Of a DNA stretch of 64,000 nt, positions 52,356 to 61,499 are shown piece by piece (the first letter of the stretch is position 1; each line of letters starts with the position of its first letter). The stretch is from Pseudoips prasinana (lineage: Eukaryota; Arthropoda; Insecta; Lepidoptera; Nolidae): the NCBI GenBank assembly GCA_951640165.1, contig OX621256.1, positions 5,084,001 through 5,148,000 of the forward strand, in the 5' to 3' direction. The translations under genes were made by a program, and so were the position numbers. Under the pieces are notes generated by a model. It saw only the letters and a list, made by a program, of their open reading frames with translations. It made no database searches and was not told where the DNA came from.

Positions 52356-52996
52356 TTAATTTAAATTATTTTGAATATAAATGTCATCAGTAGGCATACA
52401 ACTGGCATTATTTATGTGAACGGTACATTGCTCAGTACTCAGTACTTGGCCAAACATCTTACTTCTAGCTAAAGGTTTAGCCAAGTTCCTGGCTGAAATG
52501 TCAAAGAAATAACATAGCGATGAAGCTATTTGTCTTGTACAATAGTTAGGAAGATAGCAATAGTTATCTTTTGTCAGGTAAAAAGGTTTCTTAACAAAGG
52601 TGTTAATGTCAATTACATGTAATTTCTCCTGCATATAGGTTGATAATGTGTGTAAAGTCAGATTCAAGTTATATCTAATCATATTTTCCTCCTGTGACAA
52701 ACTAGCACTATAGGGAAATGTGAATATAACAATTTTACTTATATTTAAACAATTTAAATGATTAATATACTGTACAAGTGATTTTTTATTCAAATTACCC
52801 CTATTTCCCATTAAAAGAATCAGATTACCAGGATTATTAAATTTATGTTCAAAAACTTTTTTGAAGATATGGTGGCTAGAGGCTCCAGGCATACAGAAAT
52901 TGATATTTAAATGTCCTGCTGTTAATACTAAGTTTTTACCAATTTCATCACTGAATATTGTCACTTCAGACTTAAAATTTATTTTTACATTATTTA
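52356..52996 (-). pseudogene. LINE-d ORF1, C-terminal esterase-like part
   Basis: GNLILLMGNRGNLNKKSLVQ and NISKIVIFTFPYSASLSQEE fit the SGNH/GDSL-like domain of some CR1-group ORF1 proteins; LINE-c has a counterpart. The N-terminus is lost to 5' truncation at 52996. Ends with TAA at 52356-52358, overlapping the start of the ORF2 frame. Confidence 0.7.
52359..52365 (-). promoter_or_regulatory. Candidate -1 frameshift site between ORF1 and ORF2
   Basis: On the minus strand the last ORF1 codons are AAT TTA AAT TAA. T TTA AAT is an X XXY YYZ heptamer, and a -1 slip there leads exactly into the ORF2 frame, which is open from that point and lacks an ATG. Could be coincidental in AT-rich DNA. Confidence 0.35.
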
Positions 52997-53240
52997 TTCA
53001 AATCCCGGATCGGTCCAAAAAGAAATTTCTCAGCATCAACTCGAAGCCTGGGATTTGGCGGTATTACACCCCCGTACCTCGGAAAGCAGGTAAAGCCATC
53101 GGTCCTGTATCTTACCTCTTTCCGGTTGTGTCGCTAGTCCCCCTGTGTTTGCGCATACACTTGTGCACTATAATATGTCCTGCGCACTTGGGTAGTCTCT
53201 ATTGAGACTAGCGGCCGTAGTCGAAATTCGGCCTGGAGGA
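52997..53240 (+). mobile_element. SINE-A body (right of LINE-d)
   Basis: TTCAAATCCCGGATCGGTCC through CTCGGAAAGCAGG to the 3' end GGCCTGGAGGAATTG. Confidence 0.8.
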
Positions 53241-53412
53241 ATTGTTTGTAAGGCACGGAGAAATGCCACCCGAAAAATGTGCCTGCGGGTGGGTAAGTCG
53301 GACCGCACGGTCTGAACCTAACCACCCATAGACGTCCGGTGGCGCCTGATAGAGGGAGCCTCGGGAATGCGGGTATGCTGTTCCAGTGCCCCCCTTTTGC
53401 TCCATGTCCCAG
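53240..53412 (+). repeat. Repeat Y, third copy
   Basis: GTAAGGCACGGAGAAATGCC to GTGCCCCCCTTTTGCTCCAT. Confidence 0.7.
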
Positions 53413-53550
53413 ATGGTCGGACTCTGGAATGAACTCCCTATTACCGATTCACTGTACTTTACTTTGTATAATCGGTAGTTATCTTTGTATTACAGCTGTT
53501 CCAGCAGTTGACATCATACAGCTAGAAAGATATTGATTATTAAAAAAAAA

Positions 53551-53896
53551 TCTTACTAATATTATAAACGCGAAAGTTTGTAAGTATGGAGGGATGGATG
53601 TTTGTTACTCTTTCACATAAAAACTATTGAATGGATTTTAATGAAACTTTACGATAACACATACGCTACAATTTATAAAGATATTGTGTGAATCATCCAA
53701 AATATGACGATAAGTGTCAAGTAAGTAGGAAAAAATCTACCATTTGCGAGCTATTCCGGCGTGCACTGCCAAAACCGCTAGATGTACACATTCTACTTAT
53801 ATTATAAATGCGAATGTTTGTGAGTATAGATGTATGTTTGTTACTCTTTTACGCCAAAACTACTTTAACGCGGGAGAAACCGCGTGGCGCAGCTTG
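53551..53896 (+). mobile_element. Two Lep1-like Helitron copies, damaged
   Basis: 53551-53684: A, TCTTACTAATATTATAAACG, no 3' end. 53792-53896: TCTACTTATATTATAAATGC to CGCGGGAGAAACCGCGTGGC with CTTG in place of CTAG and a large internal deletion. Confidence 0.7.
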
Positions 53897-54224
53897 TATG
53901 TCATAGAAATTCCTAACAACCGATTCGCGGACAATATCGAATTACTTAAAATTCTGCTTAAAATCAATTGGACACAATTAATTTCAATTTCTACAATTAA
54001 TGAGTCCAATGAGCATGTGATACCAGATATCAAATGTACAAACCATTTCTGATATCATGTGTAATATAACAATAACATACGTATATTGAACTGAATCCAT
54101 ACAATTATCTGAATTCATGATATAGAAACAACGGGAATACCTAGTGTATACTCAATATATTTTTATAGTTTTATTTACAAAATAATGATATACAATCATC
54201 TATACATAACATAAAAAATCCATT

Positions 54225-54440
54225 TCACTGACCGAATGACTCATGAATGTCTAGGTGGGGACTGTCGAGCAGCCCCAAAACGGACTATATTTGTGGAGCA
54301 TCGGTCCAATCCATGGCGCATCTAACAGCTTGCCCAGCCTGCCCTGCCACATGTTCATGGCAGGATCTTAGAAATGCCACAAGCAGGGCAATCAGTGTGG
54401 CCACGTTCTGGACCACAAAAAATTTACGAGTTTGCCATCG
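54225..54440 (+). pseudogene. LINE-g C-terminal zinc-knuckle fragment
   Basis: YICGASVQSMAHLTACPACP, then DLRNATSRAISVATFW: the C-x-C/H-type knuckle with HL-CP at the end of several LINE ORF2 proteins. Also found reversed at 57990-58089 and 58662-58760. 54440-54670 was not recognised. Confidence 0.65.
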
Positions 54441-54672
54441 AAACGCTTGGAAGAAGACTAAGCGCAGTAGGTTTAATCAAGTAATAGTTATCATTACTTA
54501 TATCAGCCGAAAAGAAGACGTCCACAAGTGGACAGAGGATGGTCATTCTCAGAGGTTGATTATCCGAGATATCATAATATTAATAGTTGAAGTAAAAGCT
54601 TCGAACCCTTTTTTACGAAAATTGCGCGGACTGAGGTGTATCAAATCTGAAACACTTCAAATTCATTATAAA

Positions 54673-55246
54673 CTAGCTGTGCCCCGCGGTTTTACCCGCG
54701 TTAAACTTTATAATTATCACAGCTCCTTCCCCGTAGGTGATAGCGTGATAATATGTAGCCTTTATGTTGACCCGACCTCTTAGTATTATTCATGCAAAAT
54801 TTGAAGTAAATACAAGCAGTACTTTGTGAGTTTAGCCCGGACATACATACAGACAAACAGACAAAAATTCTAAAAAAACTTGTGTGTACTTATGTACACG
54901 CGTTAGAAGTTATACTTCTTAATATACAACTTGAACATAGTTATCAATTTTCATACCACCTAGAACTAACGTCATGCTGTTATTTTTACGATGCGCGTGC
55001 AACGTAAAAATTCACTGTCATACCACCTAGAACTAACTTCATACTGTTAAATTTTTTGGTGTCGGTGTGCGCGCGCATCGTAAAAATTCACTCTCATCAG
55101 TTTTCTTCATCGCGCCAAAAGAAGTATAACTTCAAAAACTATATTTTTGGTTTCGCTATCGATCGTAGATGACGCCCCAAGTATCCTTTAAAAAAAATAT
55201 TCAATGTACAGTTTTGACTTTTCTACGATTTTAATATATGTATAGA
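54673..55246 (-). mobile_element. Helitron variant B with nested insertion
   Basis: Complement ends GCGGGTAAAACCGCGGGGCA, CAG, CTAG, T. The body is interrupted at 54877-55133 after AATTCTAAAA. Confidence 0.75.
54877..55133. mobile_element. Small insertion with TIR-like ends and internal duplication
   Basis: AGAAGTTATACTTCTT near the left end and AGAAGTATAACTTC at the right. Inside, CATACCACCTAGAACTAAC followed by ATCGTAAAAATTCACT-like sequence occurs twice, ~80 bp apart. Non-coding. Confidence 0.55.
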
Positions 55247-55254
55247 TAAATATC

Positions 55255-55753
55255 GTGGGACATTATTCATTCACACACGAAAAATGCTGACAATGCTGCC
55301 TTTCACGCAGGGGCTCTACCAGCTAAGTCGCCGAACATCGATTGCTTAAATGGCGTTCAAATAAAGGTTAAAAATGACTTAATCAATCATTAAATCGGCT
55401 TCCATGAGCACATGTGACGTCATAAATGGTCCGGAATCGATTGTCAACATTGAAGCCGATTTAACGATTGATTAAGTAATTTTTAACCTTTATTTTTTTA
55501 ACGGCATTTAAGTAATCGATGTTCGGCGACTTAGCCGGTAGAGCCCCTGATCCCAAATTCAGCAGAGCTTGTACTATGGAAACTAGATAACTGATATACT
55601 AGATATCATTTTTTTTCTTTTGTAAATACATACTTACACCCAGACTCAGGACAGACATGTTTATGCACACAAATATCTGTCCTGGGTTGGAATCGATCCC
55701 ACGACCTGCGGCGTTAGAGGCTAGTATTTACCAACCACGCCAACAATCCCCTC
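55255..55753 (-). mobile_element. SINE-B reversed, interrupted by P MITE
   Basis: SINE-B 3' end complement at 55255-55284, a 24-bp SINE-B head scrap (TGCTGCCTTTCACGCAG), MITE P, then the rest of SINE-B (55550-55753, including B-box complement TGGAATCGATCCCACGA). Confidence 0.75.
55308..55549. mobile_element. Palindromic MITE P, copy 4
   Basis: CAGGGGCTCTACCAGCTAAG to CTTAGCCGGTAGAGCCCCTG. Four bases (ATAA) are missing in one arm. Confidence 0.9.
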
Positions 55754-55874
55754 ATTCTCTATATAAGTATGTTTGTCAGTTACGGTTGCCGTACATTAGT
55801 ATCGATAAAACGCCGTCTCCGGACCTAAACCCCTGCACACAACATCCCTAAAACGATACGCCCTCTCCCATCTC

Positions 55875-56066
55875 CCCGCCAGTAACCGCCAAGAGTCGAA
55901 GTTAGAACCCCAAAGGGAGTGCCCATCCGGTGCAGGTACTTAGTTTGTAGTTTGTATATTTTCTAGACGGTTTGACCGTCGCCAAGAACCGACGCGTCGG
56001 TTCTTGACGGTTTCTAGTCTGTGGTCAGATGGTAGTGTGTTAATTGTCCCAAGATATTGTATATTT
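55875..56066 (+). repeat. Repeat R copy, palindrome, SINE-B tail
   Basis: R at 55875-55975; a perfect 24-nt palindrome at 55983-56006 (arms CAAGAACCGACG); SINE-B 3' scrap at 56012-56066. Confidence 0.6.
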
Positions 56067-56091
56067 TTTTATATGCTAACTTAATGTTCGA

Positions 56092-56218
56092 GTAGCCAAA
56101 CAAGTATCACGCACAATGGCCTAATTAGGAGGCTAAGTGCGCAAACCTATCGCCCAACTAACTAACATGCTAACTTAAAGCGAGAGTCGCTTGTGCGTGA
56201 TACTTGTTTGGGTACTCG
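56092..56218. mobile_element. MITE F
   Basis: ~127 bp with ~25-bp TIRs, CGAGTAGCCAAACAAGTATC and its near complement. Half copy at 42770-42830. Confidence 0.75.
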
Positions 56219-56564
56219 GGTATTTTTTTTATATCCAAAGCATATTAAGAACGCTATGATTTATGAATGATTTGTGAAATAATTCTGAGTTCCTCACTAT
56301 CCCAACCGCTGCCAGTTCATTACATAACAAAACACGATATTAATGAAAATTGGTGTGAATAAATCGATTGGCTCTTTCGAAAGAACATCGCTTGAACTCA
56401 ATAACGATCTAAAATGTTTGGTTATCGGTTTAATTTCGATCGTAACAGTAAATTGGTGTAGTATTGACTCAATTGTTATGAATATTGCAATTTAGTAAGA
56501 GTGTTTCCTAACTCATGTATAACGTCGTTATTTCTCCTTAAAACAGGACGTTTGGAATTAGTCA

Positions 56565-56878
56565 AAATCAAAAATTCTTTATTCCGTAAGAATTTAACAT
56601 TTATGTGGAATCGTCATATTTTTTTTACCCTACCGTGTACGGTAGGGTAATTAAATGCAGTGCATGACGTGGCAGCTACTGATAAACACTGCCAGAAAAC
56701 TCAGTAGGAATCCTTTTTTAAAATAAAATATACTTAAGATTAATTACAATCATGTGTGTTGACTCAGAACAACTCAATCCCAAGCACTTTTATCACGAAA
56801 TTTTGTAATATGCCCTGCTACACAATTTGGCTTTAATAATTCTTTTAAACTTATTCGTAGACAATTCTCTAATAGTCG
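56565..56878 (-). mobile_element. LINE-d family 3' end with internal inverted duplication
   Basis: Matches 49150-49470 in the same orientation. Within it, TACCCTACCGT is followed by an inverted copy, ACGGTAGGGTA (56628-56651), absent from the other copies. Confidence 0.75.
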
Positions 56879-56894
56879 TCGTGGTGGTCATGGC

Positions 56895-56971
56895 GCCAGG
56901 AACAGGTCAAGATGACCTGGTCCTGGCAAATCTATATGTGCTGCCAAACTACATTAGTTTGGCAGCACATA
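56895..56971. repeat. Two adjacent hairpins
   Basis: 56895-56909 with 56913-56927 (15-bp arms, one mismatch) and 56935-56950 with 56956-56971 (16-bp perfect arms, TATGTGCTGCCAAACT). Confidence 0.85.
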
Positions 56972-57085
56972 ATAAATATGTCAATTTATGAGTCGCGTGA
57001 ACCACCCAATCCATTAATATGCGGCTTCCAGTGATCCCATGATATTTTCTTAAGTGGCCCTTGACCAGAACACTATGCCTGATTA

Positions 57086-57469
57086 TACAGGGTTACTTGT
57101 AAAACAACAACAACCTCGCAAGACTAATTAGCTAACATCATAAGCAACTACTTTGTTCTACGAGTTCGGACATAACTCAATATATGAATAATAATAATCT
57201 TACACGGACGCCTGGCGACTAGGGAAATGGGTCAAGTTCAAAGGCGCTAGCGCTGCACCCCTTCCCCGCCTCCGCAAGGGTATACTTACGTAATCTTTGT
57301 GATGTGCGTAGAGTTACATATGCATTCAAGCGGGAACCTAAATTAGTGCTGATTATTGTACGAAAATAAAATCTAACAAAATATCAAAAGTTGTAGAACA
57401 AAGGTTGTTGCTTATGTTGTTAGCTATCTTTTCCTGCTAGGTTGTTGGTGTTTTAAAAGTAACCCTCTA
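57086..57469. mobile_element. TIR element, ~80-bp imperfect TIRs, TA-flanked
   Basis: TACAGGGTTACTTGTAAAAC on the left and the complement of TAGAGGGTTACTTTTAAAAC on the right, with GCTAACATCATAAGCAAC in both arms. No coding capacity. Confidence 0.7.
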
Positions 57470-57479
57470 TTATCATCGT

Positions 57480-57705
57480 ATTCATATCAGCCGAAAGACG
57501 TCCACTGCTGGAACAAGGCCTTCCCCGAAGATCTCCACATATTGCCTTGCGCCATTCGCATCCAGCGGTTTACAGCGACACCTGCACAAGATCATCAGTC
57601 CATCTTGTAGGGGGACTTCCCACGCTGCGTTATCCGGTTCGTGGTCGCCACTCGAGAACCTTTCTGCCCCAACGACCGACGGTTCTACGAGCTATGCTTT
57701 AAGAG
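57480..57705 (-). pseudogene. RTE-like LINE C-terminus
   Basis: The minus strand reads GRWGRKVLEWRPRTG, then SPPTRWTDDLVQV and, frameshifted, the WRSLGEAL-like end. Same LINE as 47140-47700. A 60-bp scrap of the same end is at 20150-20220. Confidence 0.7.
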
Positions 57706-57989
57706 AGATATGAATTATGAACCGATGGCTATGAACCTCTATAAACACAATATATATTACATCATATAGTTTTACGTTTTGACACAATTACTGGACACCT
57801 CTCCAAATTCAAATGTAGTATTCAAAAATTTTACGCCAATCATATAGTTAACATATTATTAAACATAACGAAATACATCAAGTTTATTTCAAGGTAAAAC
57901 ACGCCACGCCAAATATTAATCTAAAAAATATGGTGTTCTTAATATAATTCAAACTATCTTCTTTATAGTGTGTCGATGGCAAACTAATT

Positions 57990-58760
57990 AAATGTTTGTG
58001 GCCCAAAACGTAGCCTCACTGATTGCCCTTGTGGCATTTCTAAGATCCTGCCATGAACATGTGGCAGGGCAGGCTGGGCAAGCTGTTAGATGTTAGACTG
58101 TGTTACACATTATATCACAATGCCCGGTATTCGGAAGGAAAAGGAGTGACACAGAACAGCTGTTGGAAATGCAAATCAACGAAAGCAATATAAATAAAAT
58201 AGTAGCAAAAACCAAAACCAGAAACATCTTTTTAGAATATGCCCGCAAGATAGTTAATATAGTTATAGATAGGAATAAATGAATATAAATAAAATATAGT
58301 TTAAGTAGTAATTATATTATATAAGTATAGTATGTAATATTATTTAATGGGATGAAGGTATAGAATTAAAGAGATAGGATATAAGATTGTATCATGTTGA
58401 TGATAAAATACTTATAGACGGAATGACATGACAAGGCTGGAATATATATTTATAGCAGATGAGTATAATATGCGAAACAGCTCTATAACAATATTAACTA
58501 TCATAAATACGGACACAATGTAACTTAAAATTAGAACCTAGAAACATAATACAATAACAACAAATAACACAAAAACTTGAATAATAATAGAAGAATAACT
58601 AAATAACGTCCCTGCTCATGGCAAGGAGTGGCGATTGTATCATCACAATAAAAAAAAAAAAGCTATTGGACCGATGCTCCCCAAACAGTCCCCACCTAGA
58701 CATTCCTGATTCATTCGGTCAGTGAACTTCCTCTGAAAAGGAAAGGTGAAACCTCTCCAC
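57990..58760 (-). pseudogene. LINE-g fragment split by LINE-f
   Basis: 57990-58089 and 58662-58760 are complementary to 54225-54440 in correct order. About 14 bp of LINE-g are missing at the LINE-f insertion point, and no target duplication is seen. Confidence 0.7.
58090..58661 (+). mobile_element. LINE-f, 5'-truncated with poly(A)
   Basis: The C-terminal ORF scrap 58100-58282 reads VLHIISQCPVFGRKRSDTEQ (CCHC-type LINE tail, R1-like), then a 370-bp 3' UTR and an A12 tract at 58650-58661. Confidence 0.7.
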
Positions 58761-58764
58761 CACA

Positions 58765-59230
58765 ATATTCACAATTCTCTCCGTCTGGAAGCGCCACCGT
58801 AGCTCCCAAACTGATAAGGTGACCTCCATGCAGGTTACATCATCAAGGTAATACAATCTATATAGTTCTCAAGTACGTTACGTGGAAACCAGTTTAGTTA
58901 TTCAAAACTTCATTTACCATCCTTGATTAATTAGTGAAAAGTTAGATAGATATAAAAATACATAACAAATAATTTCGTAACTACATAATCTCTTTTCTCA
59001 ATTTAGTGAGCAGATTAAACTGAATTCAGACATTAATATCAATCAAATATGTAGTATGAAATAAACTAACATCAAACAGAAATATTTATTATGTATCATA
59101 AACCCAGTACATTATGTTAACGCGACAGATGAATAATATTACCTATACGTCAGAATAATAAATATACATGAAATAAACATTTGGCTCATAACGAATGAAA
59201 CATTAATTTACAAAGCAGTTGATCTACATT
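58765..59230. other. AT-rich stretch, nothing recognised
   Basis: No gene or repeat copy identified. Confidence 0.45.
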
Positions 59231-59235
59231 AATTA

Positions 59236-60028
59236 ATTATTCTTCAGAATTAACATAATCAACCTGATATCTTCAACTGCTGGACATAGGCCTGCCGCAA
59301 TGGTTACTATAACGTTGCCATTTGGAGGGGCTTGTCGTAGTCACCGCGCTTGGCATGCGAGTTGGCGACCGCAGTTTGGTGGTAACTAGTACACGGAATT
59401 GGTTTACCTATATCAATGACAACACTTTTGTGTACAGACGCCAGCACATCCAGCTACCCCAATCTGTCAAATTTCTTTTATACATTTTTTAACTTTATCA
59501 CAAAAGCATAAGGTTCACTTTCAATTGAGGAAATTTATTCTTCAGAATTATCATAATCAACCTGATATCTTCCACTGCTGGACATAGGCCTACCGCAATG
59601 GTTACCATAACGTTGCCATTTGGAAGGGCTTGCCGAAGTCACCGCGCTTGGCATCGCAATATGGCTATAATATAATAAATTTTATAAATGTTTTCATACA
59701 ATATGTACCTAAATATCTATGTTACTAGAAATAATAATGTATACAACTATATTACTACAAACATGTTCTGACTATTTACAAGCGCTTTTTTAAAGTCTAC
59801 GTGAATAAAAACCTTTTTTATTTTATTTTGTTTTATTTATAGTTGGCGACCGCAGTTAGGTGGTAACTAATGATAACACTTTTATGTACAGACGCCAGCA
59901 CATCCAGCTACCCGAATGGGTCAAATTTATTCTGTAAATTTTTTAACTTTATCACATAAGCATAAGGTTCACTTTCAATTGGGGAAATTTGACAGATTGG
60001 GGTAGCTTGATGTGCTGGCGTCTGTACC
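59236..60028 (+). repeat. Tandem segmental duplication (W-like plus MITE G)
   Basis: Unit 1, 59236-59535; unit 2, 59536-60028. Both run CAGAATTA(A/T)CATAATCAAC, ACTGCTGGACATAGGCCT, CACCGCGCTTGGCAT, ...GACCGCAGTT, ACACTTTT-TGTACAGACGCC (MITE G). Unit 1 ends halfway through MITE G; unit 2 holds a complete MITE G (59885-60028) and an X insertion. Confidence 0.8.
59664..59838 (+). mobile_element. Repeat X, copy 8
   Basis: 5'-truncated X ending GTGAATAAAAACCTTTTTTA, inserted in duplication unit 2 only, hence after the duplication. Confidence 0.8.
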
Positions 60029-60038
60029 ATATTTATTA

Positions 60039-60439
60039 CTAGCTGTGCCCTGCGATTTGACCCGCATTAAACTTTATAAATCATAGCCTAAGTGTTAATC
60101 CAGGGTGTCAGGTTTGGTAATTCCTTACCAAATTTTATTAAAATCGCTCCAGCCGTTTAGACGTGAAGAAGTAACAAACATACACACTCACACAGTCACA
60201 CAAACACAAACTTTGGCCTTTATAATATTAGTAGGATAACACTTTTTGTACCATATTTATTACTAGCTGCGCCCAGCGGATTAACCGCGTAAAACTTTAT
60301 AAATTATAGCCTATGTGTTAATCCAGGGTATCAGCTTACTCCATACCAAATTTTATTAAAATCGCTCCAGCCATTTGGACGTGATGAAGTAACAAACATA
60401 CACACTCACAAACTTTCGCCCTTTGTAATATTAGTATGA
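60039..60439 (-). mobile_element. Two Lep1-like Helitrons in tandem
   Basis: 60039-60236 and 60263-60439, each (complement) A, TCCTAC- or TCATACTAATATTA..., ending GGGC-CAG or -GCAG, CTAG, T. Both are preceded by the same ACCATATTTATTA, so the ~224-bp segment probably duplicated. Confidence 0.8.
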
Positions 60440-60444
60440 TTACA

Positions 60445-61310
60445 TTTTATCTAATGATTTTATCATTATTAATGTTGATTAATCACACTAATGTATAATA
60501 ATTTAAACTTAATTTATTATCTAGCCAATTCAATGTTCGTACCTATTTAATTTAATTTATTTAATTATTCAATGCTAACTATTAGTGCCAAAAATATATG
60601 TAAATGTAATTAAATTTATATGAATATGCAACACCCTGGCAGGGTTCATATTTGTTACTTACTTTTATATTTAAACACCTATTTGTACACATGAAAGCGA
60701 TAAAGAACTTGATAACCAAAAATTGATGAATAAAAAATTTAAATTGAAAAATTGCCTAGTTTGGTACAATAATAAAATAAGTTTTACATTCAATATATCC
60801 AATGCCTTTAAGTAAAGTTTTCGCACAGTAACGAAGTGCTTATCTTTATTCTACGACATTAGTAACCTTTCACTCCTCAACTTTGTAAATTACAATCATA
60901 ATTCAGTATAATAACAGAGAGGAAATGGGACTCATAATTAGTAATAAAAACAACGAGTTCATTGTTAGAATAATCTTTTTATTTGCCATATTCTGCGGCC
61001 GTTACTGTGCTAAGTCAGTACAATATATTATTATATTATTATTATCATTATAATTAAATAAATAATTACACATACAACAGTGGCGATTCTGTTATTTACA
61101 CGACATATTAATTTCAATATCATTACTTAGTATTCAATAAATATTGTAATTAAATAAAAGACACTTGTTTAGAATTATCAAGTTCACTCAGAACACATAA
61201 TTCAAGTTCAATTTATTTTTCTTGGCGCTAGTGGATCTTAAATTATAAATCACATTGTAATTTAAGATCCACTAGGACTATTAATCAAAGAAACAATATA
61301 TTTTATAACC
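60445..61310. other. AT-rich stretch with hairpin
   Basis: No gene. A perfect 18-bp-arm inverted repeat (61228-61245 with 61258-61275, CTAGTGGATCTTAAATTA). Confidence 0.5.
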
Positions 61311-61318
61311 ATCAGCAG

Positions 61319-61490
61319 CACTCGCTCTAGGGAAATAAACTTCTATGTTGCAGAGGCTTCAATCGTTCAAAACATCGAGTCGAGACTCAAAAAATACATT
61401 TATATGTTACACAAATAGTTATTCTCTGCGACAATCGAACCTTCAACACGTGGAGGTTAATTAAAAGCGAGTCCGCTACAAGTGTAGGCA
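61319..61490 (-). mobile_element. SINE-C, decayed
   Basis: Complement with GGTTCGATTGTCGCAGAGAA and TAACTATTTGTGTAACATAT, and body to TTTATTTCCCTAG as in 27654-27860. Confidence 0.65.
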
Positions 61491-61499
61491 ATTATTATA

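Larger units (their letters stand above)
49136..52996 (-). mobile_element. LINE-d, 3.86 kb, nearly full ORF2
   Basis: CR1/Jockey-like LINE, truncated 5' within ORF1, with a 3' tail in TTTGAC repeats (complement of GTCAAAGTCAAAGG) and duplication TTCAAA at 49130-49135 and 52997-53002. Further 3' ends of the family are at 16318, 26348 and 56565. Confidence 0.85.
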
